This document shows positions 36,272 through 47,338 of a stretch of DNA of 64,000 nucleotides, piece after piece. Below the pieces are notes generated by a model that worked only from the letters and a program-made list of their open reading frames with translations, was not told the DNA's origin and made no database searches. Both the position numbers and the translations under genes were made by a program. Origin of the DNA: Nigrospora sphaerica (lineage: Eukaryota; Ascomycota; Sordariomycetes; Amphisphaeriales; Apiosporaceae); assembly GCA_018287875.1 (NCBI GenBank), contig JAGVVL010000009.1, positions 372,001 through 436,000 on the forward strand, written 5' to 3'. How positions within the stretch are numbered: position 1 is the stretch's first letter; the number at the start of each line of letters is the position of its first letter.

Positions 36272-36529
36272 TTAGCCACCGGCCGATTGGGGGAGGGGGG
36301 GGGGAGGGCGATGGGGGGGGCCGTCGGGGAGAACACAAACCAGCCTGTTCACATCGGGCATTGTCTGGCCGCGCGGGAGATGCATCACCCTCTCCATCCT
36401 CCGATGCGTTGGGTTCCAATACACGAGCGCGCTGAAGACGTCACAGACCCGGCCCAGCTTCATCGTCTTTTCCTGGAGAGACCGGCCGCTCTTTCGAATC
36501 TTGTCCTTCTTGCTCTTATCATGGGCCAT
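36272..36529 (-). CDS. MADS/SRF-like microprotein, copy 1
   Basis: The ATG at 36529 (GACCATGGCC context) gives 85 aa. The conserved part, KKDKIRKSGRSLQEKTMK then LGRVCDVFSALVYW, has the pattern of a MADS-type basic helix: basic residues, KxxxL, CxV, then short strands. The same protein, 58 aa long, is encoded at 63749-63925. About two thirds of residues agree over the shared part. The tail after RGQT differs because this copy reads through into unrelated sequence. Assignment to the MADS-like fold is tentative and rests on motif spacing. The frame is also open upstream to 36826. Confidence 0.5.
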   Translation of the reverse strand: MAHDKSKKDKIRKSGRSLQEKTMKLGRVCDVFSALVYWNPTHRRMERVMHLPRGQTMPDVNRLVCVLPDGPPHRPPPPLPQSAGG

Positions 36530-36930
36530 GGTCGCACTCGAGTTGACGGAATCGGCTTCTAAGCCGTACATACGATAGCCGACATAATGCTCTTTACGGC
36601 GCCCATGCTGAAATAGCTGCCCAGCGTCGGGTTTAAAGGGCAACTGAGTGTTGATCTCGACTGAGTGTTGATCTTGCCTGGGCGTCATTGTAGGGAGTGG
36701 GAGAAGTTGCGCAAGGCTGGAAGCGACGCATCCCGCGCTGAGTCGGATGTGGATCGGGTCCGTCTCGGTCGTAGCCTCCATTCTGGCTCCCACAGTGGAA
36801 TCCAGTCCTGGAGGCGGGGCTCCCAAAATAACCCGGCGCTAGGTTCGGGCGCTTTTGTTCCCACCACCTGCCACTTTGCAAGCAGTCGCAAGACAGCGCT
36901 TCTTTCGTCTCGTCCGTTTCCCACGCCCCC
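36272..36930 (-). repeat. repeat shared with 63490-63925
   Basis: Beyond the microprotein, the upstream sequence also matches: both copies encode PTQRG(M/V)RRFQ, then CATSP, then QLFQHGRR before the MADS-like start. The copies are in opposite orientation. A 17-bp direct duplication (ACTGAGTGTTGATCT) lies near 36645-36675 in this copy. Confidence 0.75.
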
Positions 36931-37077
36931 ATAGCCATTCCGGTGCTTGGGGGCGCGACCTTGTCACTGGGCTCTGCTAGCATGTACTGTATGTACCCTG
37001 CAATAAAGACGAAATAACGAGGTAAACTTACGGAACCGCGTTAATCAGGTGCTGAATCGATTTGCTTTTCTGTTCCA

Positions 37078-37185
37078 CCGACATCCACTAAGCGTCTGTT
37101 CCATTCGATATCTCGCCTCTCTTCCACTAAGCGTCTCTTCCACTCGGTATCTCGCCTCTCTTCCACTCAGTATCCCGTCTCGCCT
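37078..37185 (+). repeat. CT-rich tandem repeat, about 35-bp units, 3 copies
   Basis: The unit contains TCTTCCACTAAGCGTC and GGTATCTCGCC. It sits just upstream of the 37278 gene and could act as a pyrimidine-rich promoter or leader. Confidence 0.75.
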
Positions 37186-37277
37186 TGTTCGAGTCCTCGA
37201 GCGCTCGCTGTCCACGAATGCGACGACTAGCCGCCCGGAACCCTTGCTCCCACGATTATTCACAGAGTCTTAACGCT

Positions 37278-37664
37278 ATGCATACCCCGGCCAGCAGCAG
37301 TAAGCCCCCGCTCTGGCTGTACGTAACTCTTCTACATCAAGAAAACCTACGCCTCCGGACCGCCCTTGCCCGGCTATTAAGCTACCTTGCGCAGATACGC
37401 GTGATTCGCGTCCTGCAAGAGCAAGTGGTGCATACGCAGCAAGAGCTTATCAGTGCGCTGCAGTGGCGGAGGACTATGAACGGCTCGATCGCTGGGCTCT
37501 CCGCCTACGGAGAACTCGTGGGACTGCACAGCTCCGCGCATCTGGGCCCTTCGCGTACATGGCTGCCACCATTTCCCGAGGCGCTAGCTAATCCACTGAT
37601 GGTGTTGGCGGAGGCGGCCGAAATGTATCGGTCCACGGAGACCCAAGGCGGGAGGGGCGGCTGA
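37278..37664 (+). CDS. small helical protein, function unknown
   Basis: A single-exon frame of 128 aa starts at ATG 37278. It begins HTPASSSKPPLW and is then almost wholly helical, with Leu/Gln/Arg heptad-like repeats (LLHQENLRLRTALARLL, VLQEQVVHTQQELISAL). No signal peptide or known domain is visible. The helical style recalls the C-terminal ends of the neighbouring small genes. Confidence 0.5.
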   Translation: MHTPASSSKPPLWLYVTLLHQENLRLRTALARLLSYLAQIRVIRVLQEQVVHTQQELISALQWRRTMNGSIAGLSAYGELVGLHSSAHLGPSRTWLPPFPEALANPLMVLAEAAEMYRSTETQGGRGG

Positions 37665-38475
37665 GATCCTATAGAAAACAACCAAACAGAACGTCAGTGC
37701 AAGAACAGGGCGCTTTGAAAGGCCATTACGTGTCGAACTCCGGTGGCATCGGTTTCTAGATGTATACGATGGGCATCTTGAGTAGCGAAATCGTTGGATG
37801 TGGTTGTAGAAGGCGTCCACTGAACAACCTCCCTCAGCGCCGCCGCCCGGAAAGCCAATGCCATCCGAGGTACTACAGGATGGGCGAGGCGGGGCTGAGG
37901 TGGCTGGGAAAGAAAACTACACGATATCATTTGGCAAGTCCTTCAATTCTTCGACGCCGTCGTGTTCTTGCGCGCCCGTGTGGCAATCCTCCTCTGGCCT
38001 CTCGAGATCCCATGGGGGTAATGTCGCCCAAGCCATGAAGGGATGATCAACCTGAGGGCTATAACGACGCATAAACAGAAGAACGAGTCATGTCGCCGCG
38101 TAGGTCTTGATTGGGAAGCCAATGGGTTCATTCGCCGGCTGACCCTCTGACCAACCCACTTCGTGCTCCCCCAGAGGCGTGCGCTTCGCACGAGCCACAG
38201 AGCCACAGCAACTGGCGGGCGTTATTGTGGCTCGCGCTCAAGCTATGCCTTATAGGGAGTTTGCGGTACTAGCATTCCCACAATTGCTTTAACCCCCTCC
38301 GTCTTCGACCCTGTACGCGTCACTGTTCTTTTACGCGCCGTACGCGTTCCTACCTTAGAAGGTACACAGACCACTTATAAACAGAGGGCTACGAGTTGCA
38401 GGGTCGAGTACCTGGGAACGGATGCTGTTGGTTATCGATCAAGTTTGATTCGTGAGTCGACCCTAGAAGACTAAG
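37665..38475. other. intergenic, no gene seen
   Basis: It separates the small helical gene from the NACHT-WD40 pseudogene. No repeats or RNA genes were recognised. Confidence 0.45.
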
Positions 38476-40533
38476 ATGTCTCGGTTATGGAGAGAGATAT
38501 CCGCAGTACAGGACGCCCGGGCGACTATGCTTGCGAAGTTGCCTACCGCGTACGGCGCTTCCTTCGACTCCCACGCCGAAGAACATAACCCGGCCTGCCT
38601 CCTAAACACGCGCATCGAGCTCCTCCACCATATTAACCAATGGATCCAGGATCCGTTAACCGAGGGGATGTTCTGGCTGAATGGCATGGCTGGAACGGGC
38701 AAATCCACTATTTCGCGAACATTGGCACATTCGGCGCAGGTTAAGGGTTACCTCGGCGCAACGTTCTTCTTCAAGCGAGGCGAGAGCGATCGAGATAGCG
38801 CTTCCAAGTTCTTTACGACTATAGCAGCTCAGCTCGCTTCACGCCATCCGGCGATCATCCCTCACATACAGGCTGCTATCGATACCGATCCCTCGATCTT
38901 GGATAAGAAGATGCAAGAACAGTTTCAGAAGCTTATTCTCGAGCTCCTTTCGAGGGTATCTAGATTCGGTGCTAAAGGCAGCATGTTGCTCATTATTGTT
39001 AACGCACTAGATGAATGTGACAACGATGACGATATTGAGCGTCTTATCGGCCTCTTCTCTAGCTCGAAAGTTCTATAGCACCCAAGGCTTAAGGTCTTCT
39101 TCACGAGCCTACCCGAGTTACCTATGCGTCTTGGCTTTACCGCGGTCCAAGGCACGTACCAGGACCTCATCCTTCACAAGGTTGCCGAACCGATTATCGA
39201 ACACGACATACATGCCTTCATCATCCACGAGATGGAACAGATCAGGAAACAATACAACTTGCCCTCTGGATGGCCGGGTGAAGCAGGCATTCAGAAACTA
39301 GTCAAGATGGCAGTCCCGCTGTTCATTTTTTCCGCAACAGTCTGCCGTTTCATAAAAGATCCCAGATGCGGCGGCCCACGTAGGAAGCTGCAAAAGGTCC
39401 TAGAGCATCGGACGAGGAACGAGGGATCGAAGCTGAACGCGACATACCTACCTATCCTCGAACAACTCATCGAAGGTCTCTCGTTATCAGACCGAGAAGA
39501 GGCTCTCGGGGACTTCCGTCATGTTGTCGGTTCAATTGTGGTGTTAGCCGACCCTCTCTTAACATCTGCCCTCGCAGGGTTACTCGACTCGACTCCAGAG
39601 GATGTCTCGGAGAACCCGGTCCTACTCCACTCCGTCCTGAGCGTGCCCTCGCGAGCTAAGGTACCCATCAAGCTCTTACACCTCTCATTCCGCGACTTTC
39701 TACTAGACCCAACAACATCGGGCAATGTGTTCTCAGTTAACGAAAGAAAGACCTATAAACGCCTAGCAACAGACTGCTTACGACTCATGCGAGGGTCGCT
39801 ACGTAAGGACATCTGTGGAGTCCAAGCACCTGGGACGCTCTTCATAGAGGCTAGCCCCAAGCAGATTGGCGACGCTCTACGACCAGAGATACAATATGCT
39901 TGCCGGTTCTGGGTGCATCACTTAGTACAGTCACAGACGAGGCTTTCTGATGACAGCGAAATGTATTCATTTCTTACCACCCATTTCCTGCACTGGTTGG
40001 ATACGACGAGCTTCGGAAACCTTAGGCATGTTAGACGCACTACGAAACCTTGTTAATTTAAGTGCTAAGCGTCGCTTAAGAAGAACGGGTTTAACATTTA
40101 TAGGCCGATGCCGGCAGTCGTCTTCTTGCCTTTTTACACGATGCACGGCACTTTGCCTCTAGTGCGATCGCAAGAGTTGAACTTGCGCCTCTCCAGATAT
40201 ACTCCCCTGGACTCCTGTTTACACTAAAGAAGAGTATTATACGCACTACTCTCACTAGCGAAATCCCTAATTGGGTAATGATACACCCAAGGGTAGAGGA
40301 TGACTGGGACGCCTGCGAGCAGACGCTCGGGGGCCATAGAAGTTCCGTTAACTCGGTCGCGTTCTCGCCCGACGGCGTCGTCGTGGCGTCGGCGTCGCAG
40401 GACTGGACCGTCCGGCTCTGGAACGCCGCGACGGGCACGCCTCTCCAGACGCTCGAGGGCCATAGCGAATGGGTGAAATCAGTCGCGTTCTCGCCCGACG
40501 GCGCCGTCGTGGCGTCGGCGTCGCACGTCCCGT
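38476..40533 (+). pseudogene. NACHT-WD40 STAND protein (NLR), broken
   Basis: The ATG at 38476 opens a STAND protein of the fungal HNWD/NWD type without an N-terminal effector domain. The P-loop is GMAGTGKST at about residues 70-78. The Walker B region reads LLIIVNALDECD, with Asn where Asp is usual. A TAG at 39076-39078 cuts the frame before FFTSLPELP. The frame then continues to about 40010, where a deletion in the winged-helix end (after HFLHWL) shifts it. One and a half WD40 units remain (GHRSSVNSVAFSPDG, SASQDWTVRLWNAATG), and the second ends abruptly at 40533. Loss of nearly all the propeller shows it is a dead gene. Confidence 0.88.
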
Positions 40534-41181
40534 GATCGGCTCGGTTTCTGTAGGCTCAACCGCTGGTTCCTGGCACCTTGATGCAAGCTTCAAATGGCAT
40601 TTCGTGTCGGCCTTCAAGTCTTCCGATATTTCGTTAGGGTCTTTCAGGCCCTCGTCGCAGGAGGTCTCACTTTCCGCGTCGCTATCGGATTCCAGTGTGT
40701 GCTTGCCACAGCACAAATCCCTGACTTCGGCCGTTATTTGAGCAAGCTCAGTGGCTGCCGATTTAAGAGAGACTTGGTCTTCAATCGGAACGTGCGAGTA
40801 AAGCCCTGAAAGATTCAGTCTCCGATTTTAACCGATTAATGGCCACTCACTCTTTATTAGTGTTGAAAAAACGCTCGTAAGGAGGCGAAGTGTATTGGCT
40901 CGAACCCCCTTGGATCTTTTGAGAGAATCGTCCAGCATACCTTCACTAACGCCAAGTCTATCGGCCCAGAGTACGAGACGGCTATCGCTGCGCTGCAAGC
41001 TCACAAGGGCTAATTTATCAATCGAGGGCGTTTGGTAAAGAGCCATCAGGACATCATGGTAGAATGACGAGCATGCCTCATAGAGAACGCCTACAGGCGA
41101 CGGCTCTGTGGATGCGGTGTCGGCTGGCGTTAGCTGTATCGGCGACTGCTGCCATCGTAGAACAAAGCCAGTCGCGTCCAT
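40534..41181 (-). pseudogene. truncated N-terminal domain of a fungal STAND-type or related protein
   Basis: On the minus strand a start at 41181 leads to a domain seen at the N-terminus of many fungal signalling and STAND proteins: LYEACSSFYHDVLMAL, then SRLVLWADRLGVSEG, and after a 45-nt intron at about 40811-40855 SLKSAATELAQIT, an acidic Ser/Asp stretch and ISEDLKADTKCHLKL. The frame stops matching at 40533, exactly where the WD40 fragment of the opposite gene also stops. Both genes are therefore cut at one junction. The domain assignment is from remembered pattern similarity. Confidence 0.6.
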
Positions 41182-41399
41182 GGCGAAGAGTCCACACTAA
41201 GCCGTGGAAAACTCATTCGGTGAACTGTCGAGGTTCCAGTCAAAGGCCGATAGGAATCAATGCTGGGACAAACTTGGGGTTGGCAATGGAAAGTTCCTGT
41301 CACGGCACGCAGTTAGACAAGTTAACAACTAATCGTAGACTGACTAAGGATAGCAATGTGAAAAAGAAGGGAAGGAGAATAAACGGTGGTTCGGACGGT

Positions 41400-42000
41400 C
41401 TCAAGGTACGAGCGTGTACAAGCAATAGAAGGAGCAGGGACCCGACGAGGCAAAGACAGACAGGGCAGAAGCAGACAAAGCTGGATAAGATAGGATAGAA
41501 GCAGACGAAGCTAAAGAAGACAGGGCAGAGGCCGACGGAGTGGAAGCAGGCGGAGCAGGATATGGGGACGCAGAAGCAGGAAGCAGATCATGCAGCAAGG
41601 ATCAAATAAGTCCCATGCAGCCATGCCCTAGGGAAAGGAAGTTAACTCAGAAGTGGTGCAAGGCCATATCGGCCAAATAGAAGCGGATGTAAATAGGGCG
41701 GACTGAGAGCTGCTGTACGGCCTGTTCCCGACCCGTCGGGGAAATAATGGTACGTTTTGGACCAAGCACCCGAAAGCTGTTACTGGCACAGGTATATGGG
41801 ACTAAGATGAAGCAATAAGTGGACGAAGTAGGAAGAGTCAAGTACGCGAGATCTAGTCGCCGTCTATACGAAACGAAGCCGAGCCAGAAGTAGAACAAAG
41901 CCATATCTGCCCTAGTCCTAAGTGCGTTAAACCCAGCCAAAGAGACCCAAAGAACACGTATCAAAATAGACCCGACCCAGAAGAACCACAGCTAAACCTA
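41400..42000 (-). repeat. dispersed repeat family C, copy C2
   Basis: The reverse strand aligns with 32560-33300: CTACTTCTGG, GGCTTCGTTTC and GTACTTGACTCTTCC match the C1 landmarks. The GAAGCAG-rich part at 41430-41590 is the complement of the CTGCTTC minisatellite and is much shorter here. Much divergence shows it is old. Confidence 0.7.
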
Positions 42001-42621
42001 AAGGGCCGTGCTGGGGTGCGGATCAGAAGTTAGCATCGGACACAGTACTGCCGCAGAAACTGGAGGCCTCCCACTTCTTCTAGGAATTCAGGACCAAGAT
42101 GGCCAAGAAGAGTAGCTAGTAGACAGGAGAGAGTGGCGCCGCCGTCAGCTGAGCCCGACGAGGCAACCGGGGAATACATTACAATCCCCAAAGAGGTGGC
42201 CTTTACTCCACGAAAATGCCAGGTAGTCAGCTAACTAGTTGAGTGTTTACTTGACTACTCAGACCCACCAGCGGAGCCATTGATGAGCAGCATCGGAACC
42301 TGGGCGACCAAGCGTCAGTCATTACAATAAGTACAAGGTAACCATAGTTATCCGGGGTCGGTTTTCATGCAGAGATCAACTTGGACAACGACAGGCACAT
42401 GGTCAAGAAGTTAGGGGCCACCGAATTGAGTATGTGCGATATCCAGCCCCGTCGCAACGTCTACCGGTCGTTCCAGATCGCGGCACCATATGCTTGCTTT
42501 ACGATCACTCAGATCCATCCACTTAATCTCGCCATATCCGTTCCCCCACATGCTATCCCATGCCATAGCAACATGTTGCCTTTTAGTCGAACGTGCGACG
42601 ATAAGCCAGGACAGCAAGCGT
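42001..42621. other. intergenic, no gene seen
   Basis: Between repeat copy C2 and the secreted beta-barrel gene. No supported frame. Confidence 0.4.
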
Positions 42622-42993
42622 CTAGATGCCTGTCCAGTGGACTTGGATGCGGCCGGTGCCGAGGCCGGCAAACTCCTGGAAGAGGGCCTGCGTGGCGTCA
42701 ATGGACCCCTTGCCGCAGCCACCACACTTATCCCAGACCTGGGCCGTGGCCGTCTTCCCGTTGCGGGTGATGGTGATTGTCTTTCCACAGATGGGGTCGG
42801 TATTGGGGTTACCTCCGGCAGTGAAGTAGCCCTCATTAACTGCGACGGTGTGGTTGCCGTCCTGGATGGCGTGGCCACAGGCACCCACGCCACCCGCGAA
42901 ATTGTGGTAGGTCATATCGCCGTGATGGGCTGCCACCTTGCCAGAGGTGGCGATGGCGGTGGCTGTGAGGGTGATAAGAGTGGTAGGTTGCAT
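42622..42993 (-). CDS. secreted double-psi beta-barrel (RlpA/expansin-like) protein
   Basis: The ATG at 42993 gives 123 aa. A signal peptide (MQPTTLITLTATAIATSG) precedes a single DPBB domain: GDMTYHNF, GACG, then ICGKTITITRNGK, VWDKCGGCGKG and RIQVHW. Paired cysteines and the DxCxxC-like segment are characteristic. These small fungal proteins resemble expansin, barwin or RlpA barrels and are secreted. They may loosen or bind cell-wall polymers, and some are plant or host interaction factors. No carbohydrate-binding module is fused. The start 23 codons upstream is less likely because it would bury the signal peptide. Confidence 0.85.
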   Translation of the reverse strand: MQPTTLITLTATAIATSGKVAAHHGDMTYHNFAGGVGACGHAIQDGNHTVAVNEGYFTAGGNPNTDPICGKTITITRNGKTATAQVWDKCGGCGKGSIDATQALFQEFAGLGTGRIQVHWTGI

Positions 42994-43261
42994 TGCAACG
43001 GTTATGAAGGTCTGAAAGTAGGTAGCTTGTGTCATAAATGTAGACGTCTTAGGGGAAAGCACTTGTTAACTTCACGAAGAGGTATGTAGACCAGTTCCGC
43101 AAGAGGACGATGTGGACGGTAAAGAAAGAGAGGCGGAGGATATTCACGAACGACCCCCGAAGTATAACCCACACGGCCTAGCTACTTCTGTGTCGGATTT
43201 ACCTATTGTAATGTGTGTTTAGTGACTGTCTTTAGTGCTAGAGATCATGTAAGAAAACGCG

Positions 43262-43390
43262 GCGTATGGTCTGGCGCGGCTTCCTTCTCGGTCTGTTTCT
43301 CTCGGTCGACCGAATCTGGCGTACTCAGCTCTGCCTGCTTCGTCTGGCTCCTGTTTCACCTTGGTCACTTCTACCTATGACAGTACTGGC
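43262..43390 (+). repeat. dispersed repeat family C, fragment C3
   Basis: TGGTCTGGCGCGGCTTC, CGACCGAATCTGGCGTACTC and CTGCTTCGTCTGG match landmarks of copy C1. Only about 130 bp remain. The rest of the interval 42994-43826 has no supported gene. Confidence 0.6.
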
Positions 43391-43826
43391 TTTTTGGCAT
43401 ATATCCAAAAGGGCCTATTCCACCCCCAGTGAGACAACACAGGACTGCAACAGCTCCCGATCCCCTATCTGTATCCTCACGTATGTGAGAAGACTCAGGT
43501 GTCCCATGATACCGGCCCACGTCCCAACATGTCCGCCGCTAACGGCTGATCGATCGCCGAAGGTGTGATGCTCTGGACCAGCTAAGTGGAAGCCGGCCAC
43601 TATCTACAATTGGCAGGCTAGCGGTATAAAGCACTAACGGAGGGCACTATGTAAGGGACGCGAGAAGCCCGAAGAGAACCCTCGGTCGGGGCACATCCAT
43701 AATCCGTCTCATCAATGGTCTAGTCTCAATGTACATACATATCATTTCCACAGATCCCTCCATTTCCAAAGTTCATTCCCTATTGAAGTTGCGTTCGCCA
43801 TTCTTCCGACGGAACTTAATACTATA

Positions 43827-44171
43827 ATGGATAAAATTATCTCTATCTTCCTTTCGCAGTTAGTCATGGTGGTGGCTGCCCACCATCATTGTTATCCAAC
43901 TGCCCTGGCTCTATCCCGAACGTCGCCTTCCAATTCCACACAGCGTGCCATGTCTTCCTCGATGGTCGACTATGCCAGTTCCTCGCGTCCGACAAGTATT
44001 ACGCCCACACATACACTATTGTCTAGTACTGCAGAAAACCACCCAAGCAATTGGAGTACGACAACCATCAATGGGACCATTTGTGTTGGCCCCGTAACCA
44101 CCATAAAACAGGATCACACTACCTACACGACGACAACCACGACACGCACGACTTCCCCTGGGGAGTATTAG
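43827..44171 (+). CDS. possible small secreted Ser/Thr-rich protein
   Basis: The ATG at 43827 gives 114 aa. The first 18 residues form a plausible signal peptide (IISIFLSQLVMVVAA). The rest is rich in Ser and Thr, with one Thr run near the end, so it would be heavily O-glycosylated if secreted. There are only two cysteines and no known domain. Composition alone could give this, so the call is weak. Confidence 0.4.
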   Translation: MDKIISIFLSQLVMVVAAHHHCYPTALALSRTSPSNSTQRAMSSSMVDYASSSRPTSITPTHTLLSSTAENHPSNWSTTTINGTICVGPVTTIKQDHTTYTTTTTTRTTSPGEY

Positions 44172-44572
44172 GTACAGAACCCAAATCCTCGCTCAAAGCC
44201 ACAGTGGCTTAAGTGAAGGCGTAACGGCATGTAGACCAATCCGGTTGCACTATAATATGGAACGGTGGGCTTAGGGGCCGGTGTGTGATGATGGTATGGT
44301 AAGCCAAATAGCTAGTGGCCATACGATGAGCTGGAAAGGAAGGACGTCGCATCGGAGGATATGGAAACTGTAGCACGAAATCGCGTAACTAATAAGCTTA
44401 ACTAGCCTTTCCTAAGAGTTTCCAGCGCTAACTATTACCCAGTATTGTAAAATGCTAGACCAATAATGCCTCCTGTCCGAGCCTCGTTATCCAAACACCC
44501 CCGGCTTAGTGCGGTTTAATATAGATAAAGCAGAGACGGAATAAGATAAGAAGCAATAATAGGATATAAGGA
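44172..44572. other. intergenic, no gene seen
   Basis: AT-rich stretch leading to the 5' break of LINE copy 2. Nothing recognisable. Confidence 0.4.
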
Positions 44573-45700
44573 GTCTCCGCTGGGACGTCCACATCCAGTC
44601 GATATCGAAGAAGATGGCGACGCAGGTCTATGCTCTAGACCGGATAGCCGGCTCGACATGGGGCGCGTCTCTCCAGCGAGCCCGCCAAGTCTATACAGCC
44701 GTCGTACGGTCTGCGATAGGCTATGGAGCTTCAGAGTGGCACCGCCAGATCTCGAAAAATAGAGCCAAGGCACTCAACGACGTCCAGACAGAGTGCCTCC
44801 GAAAGGTCACAGGAGCTTTCAAAGCCACGGCCACCGCAGTACTAGAAACGGAAGCTTACGTGTCCCCCTTAGACACGTGGCTCAACAGAAGGGTGGCGGC
44901 ATCGGAAGAGAGGCTCCAACAGCCGCGTATCGCATCACTCATCCAAACGAGATGCGATAGCGCAGCTAGATGGATCCTAACAAGACCGACTCGCCGGCGC
45001 AGACCGAAAGGCCCCGACGCTCCCGATCGTAAGAGGTGGCTAGACGAATGGCTAGCTGGAGACTCAGCACATAAGGCTGAGGAGAGAGACTGGCTTCAAA
45101 GATGGCAACAAGCGCAGCAAAATCGAACAGCACGAACCCCGGCAGCAACTAAGATGCCGCCAGACAAGCACGTCCTCAAGCTCCATAAGGGACTCCATAA
45201 GGCCGAGAGCTCCATCCTCGTCCAAGCGAGGACTGGCAAGATTGGGCTGCGAGACTTCCTTTTTAAGCGTAGGGTCCCAGGCTTCGACAGCCCCTGGTGC
45301 GTCTGCGGTCAGGGCAGGGAGACCGTCCGGCATATCCTCGTTTTCTGCCCACGGGAAAGAGAAAGACGAGAGCATCTCGTCCAAGCTCTAGGAGGGCCGA
45401 TAGACACGGACAGGATGCTCGACACCCCAGGAAAAGCAGGAATTATCGCAAGATGGCTACTCCGCTCCGGAAGGCTGGACATGTTCCAGCTAGCGAATCA
45501 ACTTATCAGCTAGGAAGCGGGCACGCTGAGCCCGATCTCGGTATGGCAGGTCAAAGAGTATATAGAAGCGGTGCGACGCAGCGGAACCTAGGTTTTTCAC
45601 CCGGCCGGACGTCAGCCCGGAACGGTTTTCCTAGGCTAAGATGCGCAGGGGGTCCTCATGGCCTAGATAGGTCGCTAGGTGTAAGAATAATAATAATAAT
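44573..45700 (+). mobile_element. LINE copy 2, 5'-truncated
   Basis: It begins in the middle of ORF2 at the GTCTCCGCTGGGACG block and runs to the (AAT)n tail ending at 45700. The frame to 45513 encodes the C-terminal third of ORF2, including the Cys/His motif (here WCVCGQG, with Asp changed to Val). 5' truncation is the usual outcome of incomplete reverse transcription. A target duplication was not evident. Confidence 0.93.
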
Positions 45701-47338
45701 ACCTACCTGGAGGGACAATTTGACCTCTGAACTCCCCTAGAACACTGACTGCAGTTTTGGCAGCAAATCTAAAGCATTGTTATTCCTACCCGGTCACCCG
45801 TAGCGGGTTCTGCTCGGACCTTGGACCGGGAGTGGTAGATCTGGAAGTAGTCTTATGGCCCTCCCGAATGCCAGCGCCAAAACAGTCAGGCGATCGCATC
45901 ACACGCCAGCGTCAACAATCCAATGAAACCAAGTGGCTTGAGGAGCCGTCGCCCGTGGGAATGTGACCGGCCCAATCGCTATACCATCTCTCCAGGTCGT
46001 TCATCTCGTCCAGAATCCCCTCGTCAACACCCGCTGTTGCAGCGTTGTCACTCGTCCCGCACCTAGGCGCCAACGGAATTTCGAGCACCAGCAGGCACAG
46101 GCCAGGCCCGGCTAACTTCACTTGTCGTAACAGCGACCTTGAACGAACCGCACCCAGAAAGGTCGATGATACGAAGCGAACCAAAGGACTCGACTGGGAG
46201 GGTTGCAACCGATGTGACCCCCCCGAACTCATAACCTTCGATTGCGACGGCGACCTGATCTTGGATGTGGGCGAAGTCGTCTGTGAGCACAAGGTCAATG
46301 CGACTGGCCAGGCGTTTCCTGTTACCCAGGCAGCTAGAACTTTCCGGGTATGTTCGAAGACATTACGTCGGGCTTCACCCGTGTTTAAGCGGATGCTCTA
46401 TGGTAAATTCGCGGAGGCCCAGCCACCAGAGGATGACAAGCAGTGGTTGGTTGAATTACCCGACGATGACCCTGATGCGTTGGCTATATTTTGCCACATC
46501 ATGCACGGCAGCTTTGAGAAGGTTCCGTCGAGCGCTGAGGTCATGGATCTCGAGCTCCTTTATCAGATCACCATTTTGAGTGATAAATACGACCTTCTCC
46601 ATTGGCTGAGACCATGGGCCGGGCAGTGGAGAGTTCTCCTCGTCGACGGGTACAGCAATTGGTCAAGGACGGATGAAAATATGGAAAAGGGCCTCTTCAT
46701 CGCTTGGGAGTTGGGTGATTACGACCTTGTTTGCAAATTCGCGACCGAGATAGCATACTACAGTTGCTCCAACGCAAACGGTGATCTCCTGAGGGACAAG
46801 GCCGAACAGAGCGAAACAGACAATCTCAGGTTTCAGGGAGTAATTCCGCCAGCTGACCTGAAAGGTAAGTAAAAGCCCAAGCCCAAGGTTTTCAATGAAG
46901 AGCCTCTGACTCGATCCTTCAGAGGTAGTAGCGTCGATACGACTTCACTGGAACGACATCTTCCTGGATCATCTACACGAAGCTGTGTATTCACTCATTG
47001 AGAAAAGGCCGGGTATCCTGACTTGTATCAGCCCTAAGACCAACCAAACCGATAGATGCGAGGCCAGCATGCTCGGCACCATCATGCGAGGAATGCATCA
47101 GTTGCACCTGTGGCCACTGCCGGAGAAAGAGAGCAGTATAACCGCAGCGCCTGCTACAGGCATGAGGCGGTTTCTTGCTACCTTGGAAGGTCATATTAAG
47201 TCATTCGGGGGTCATGACTGCGAGTTAAATTTCAGAAAAGATATTCTTGATGCGATCGAGAAAAGCATCGAGCCTCAGTTCAGCGACACACATAAGAAAC
47301 ACTGTGCGAGACAGGCATCACGAAGCGGGCTAAGCTAA
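45701..47338 (+). CDS. BTB/POZ domain protein (5' end not defined)
   Basis: Coding sequence is clear from about 46200. A BTB domain (DLILDVGE, then ARTFRVCSKTLRRASPVFKR, then LLYQITILSDKY) is followed by a long C-terminal region. A 58-nt intron at 46865-46922 joins DLK to EVVASIR in frame, and the second exon ends at 47338. Fungal BTB proteins of this type are adaptors, some for cullin-3 ligases. The frame is open upstream to about 46045, but has no ATG before one inside the BTB domain (about 46393), so an upstream exon must supply the start or the gene is 5'-broken. The LINE ends just upstream, at 45700. Confidence 0.75.
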
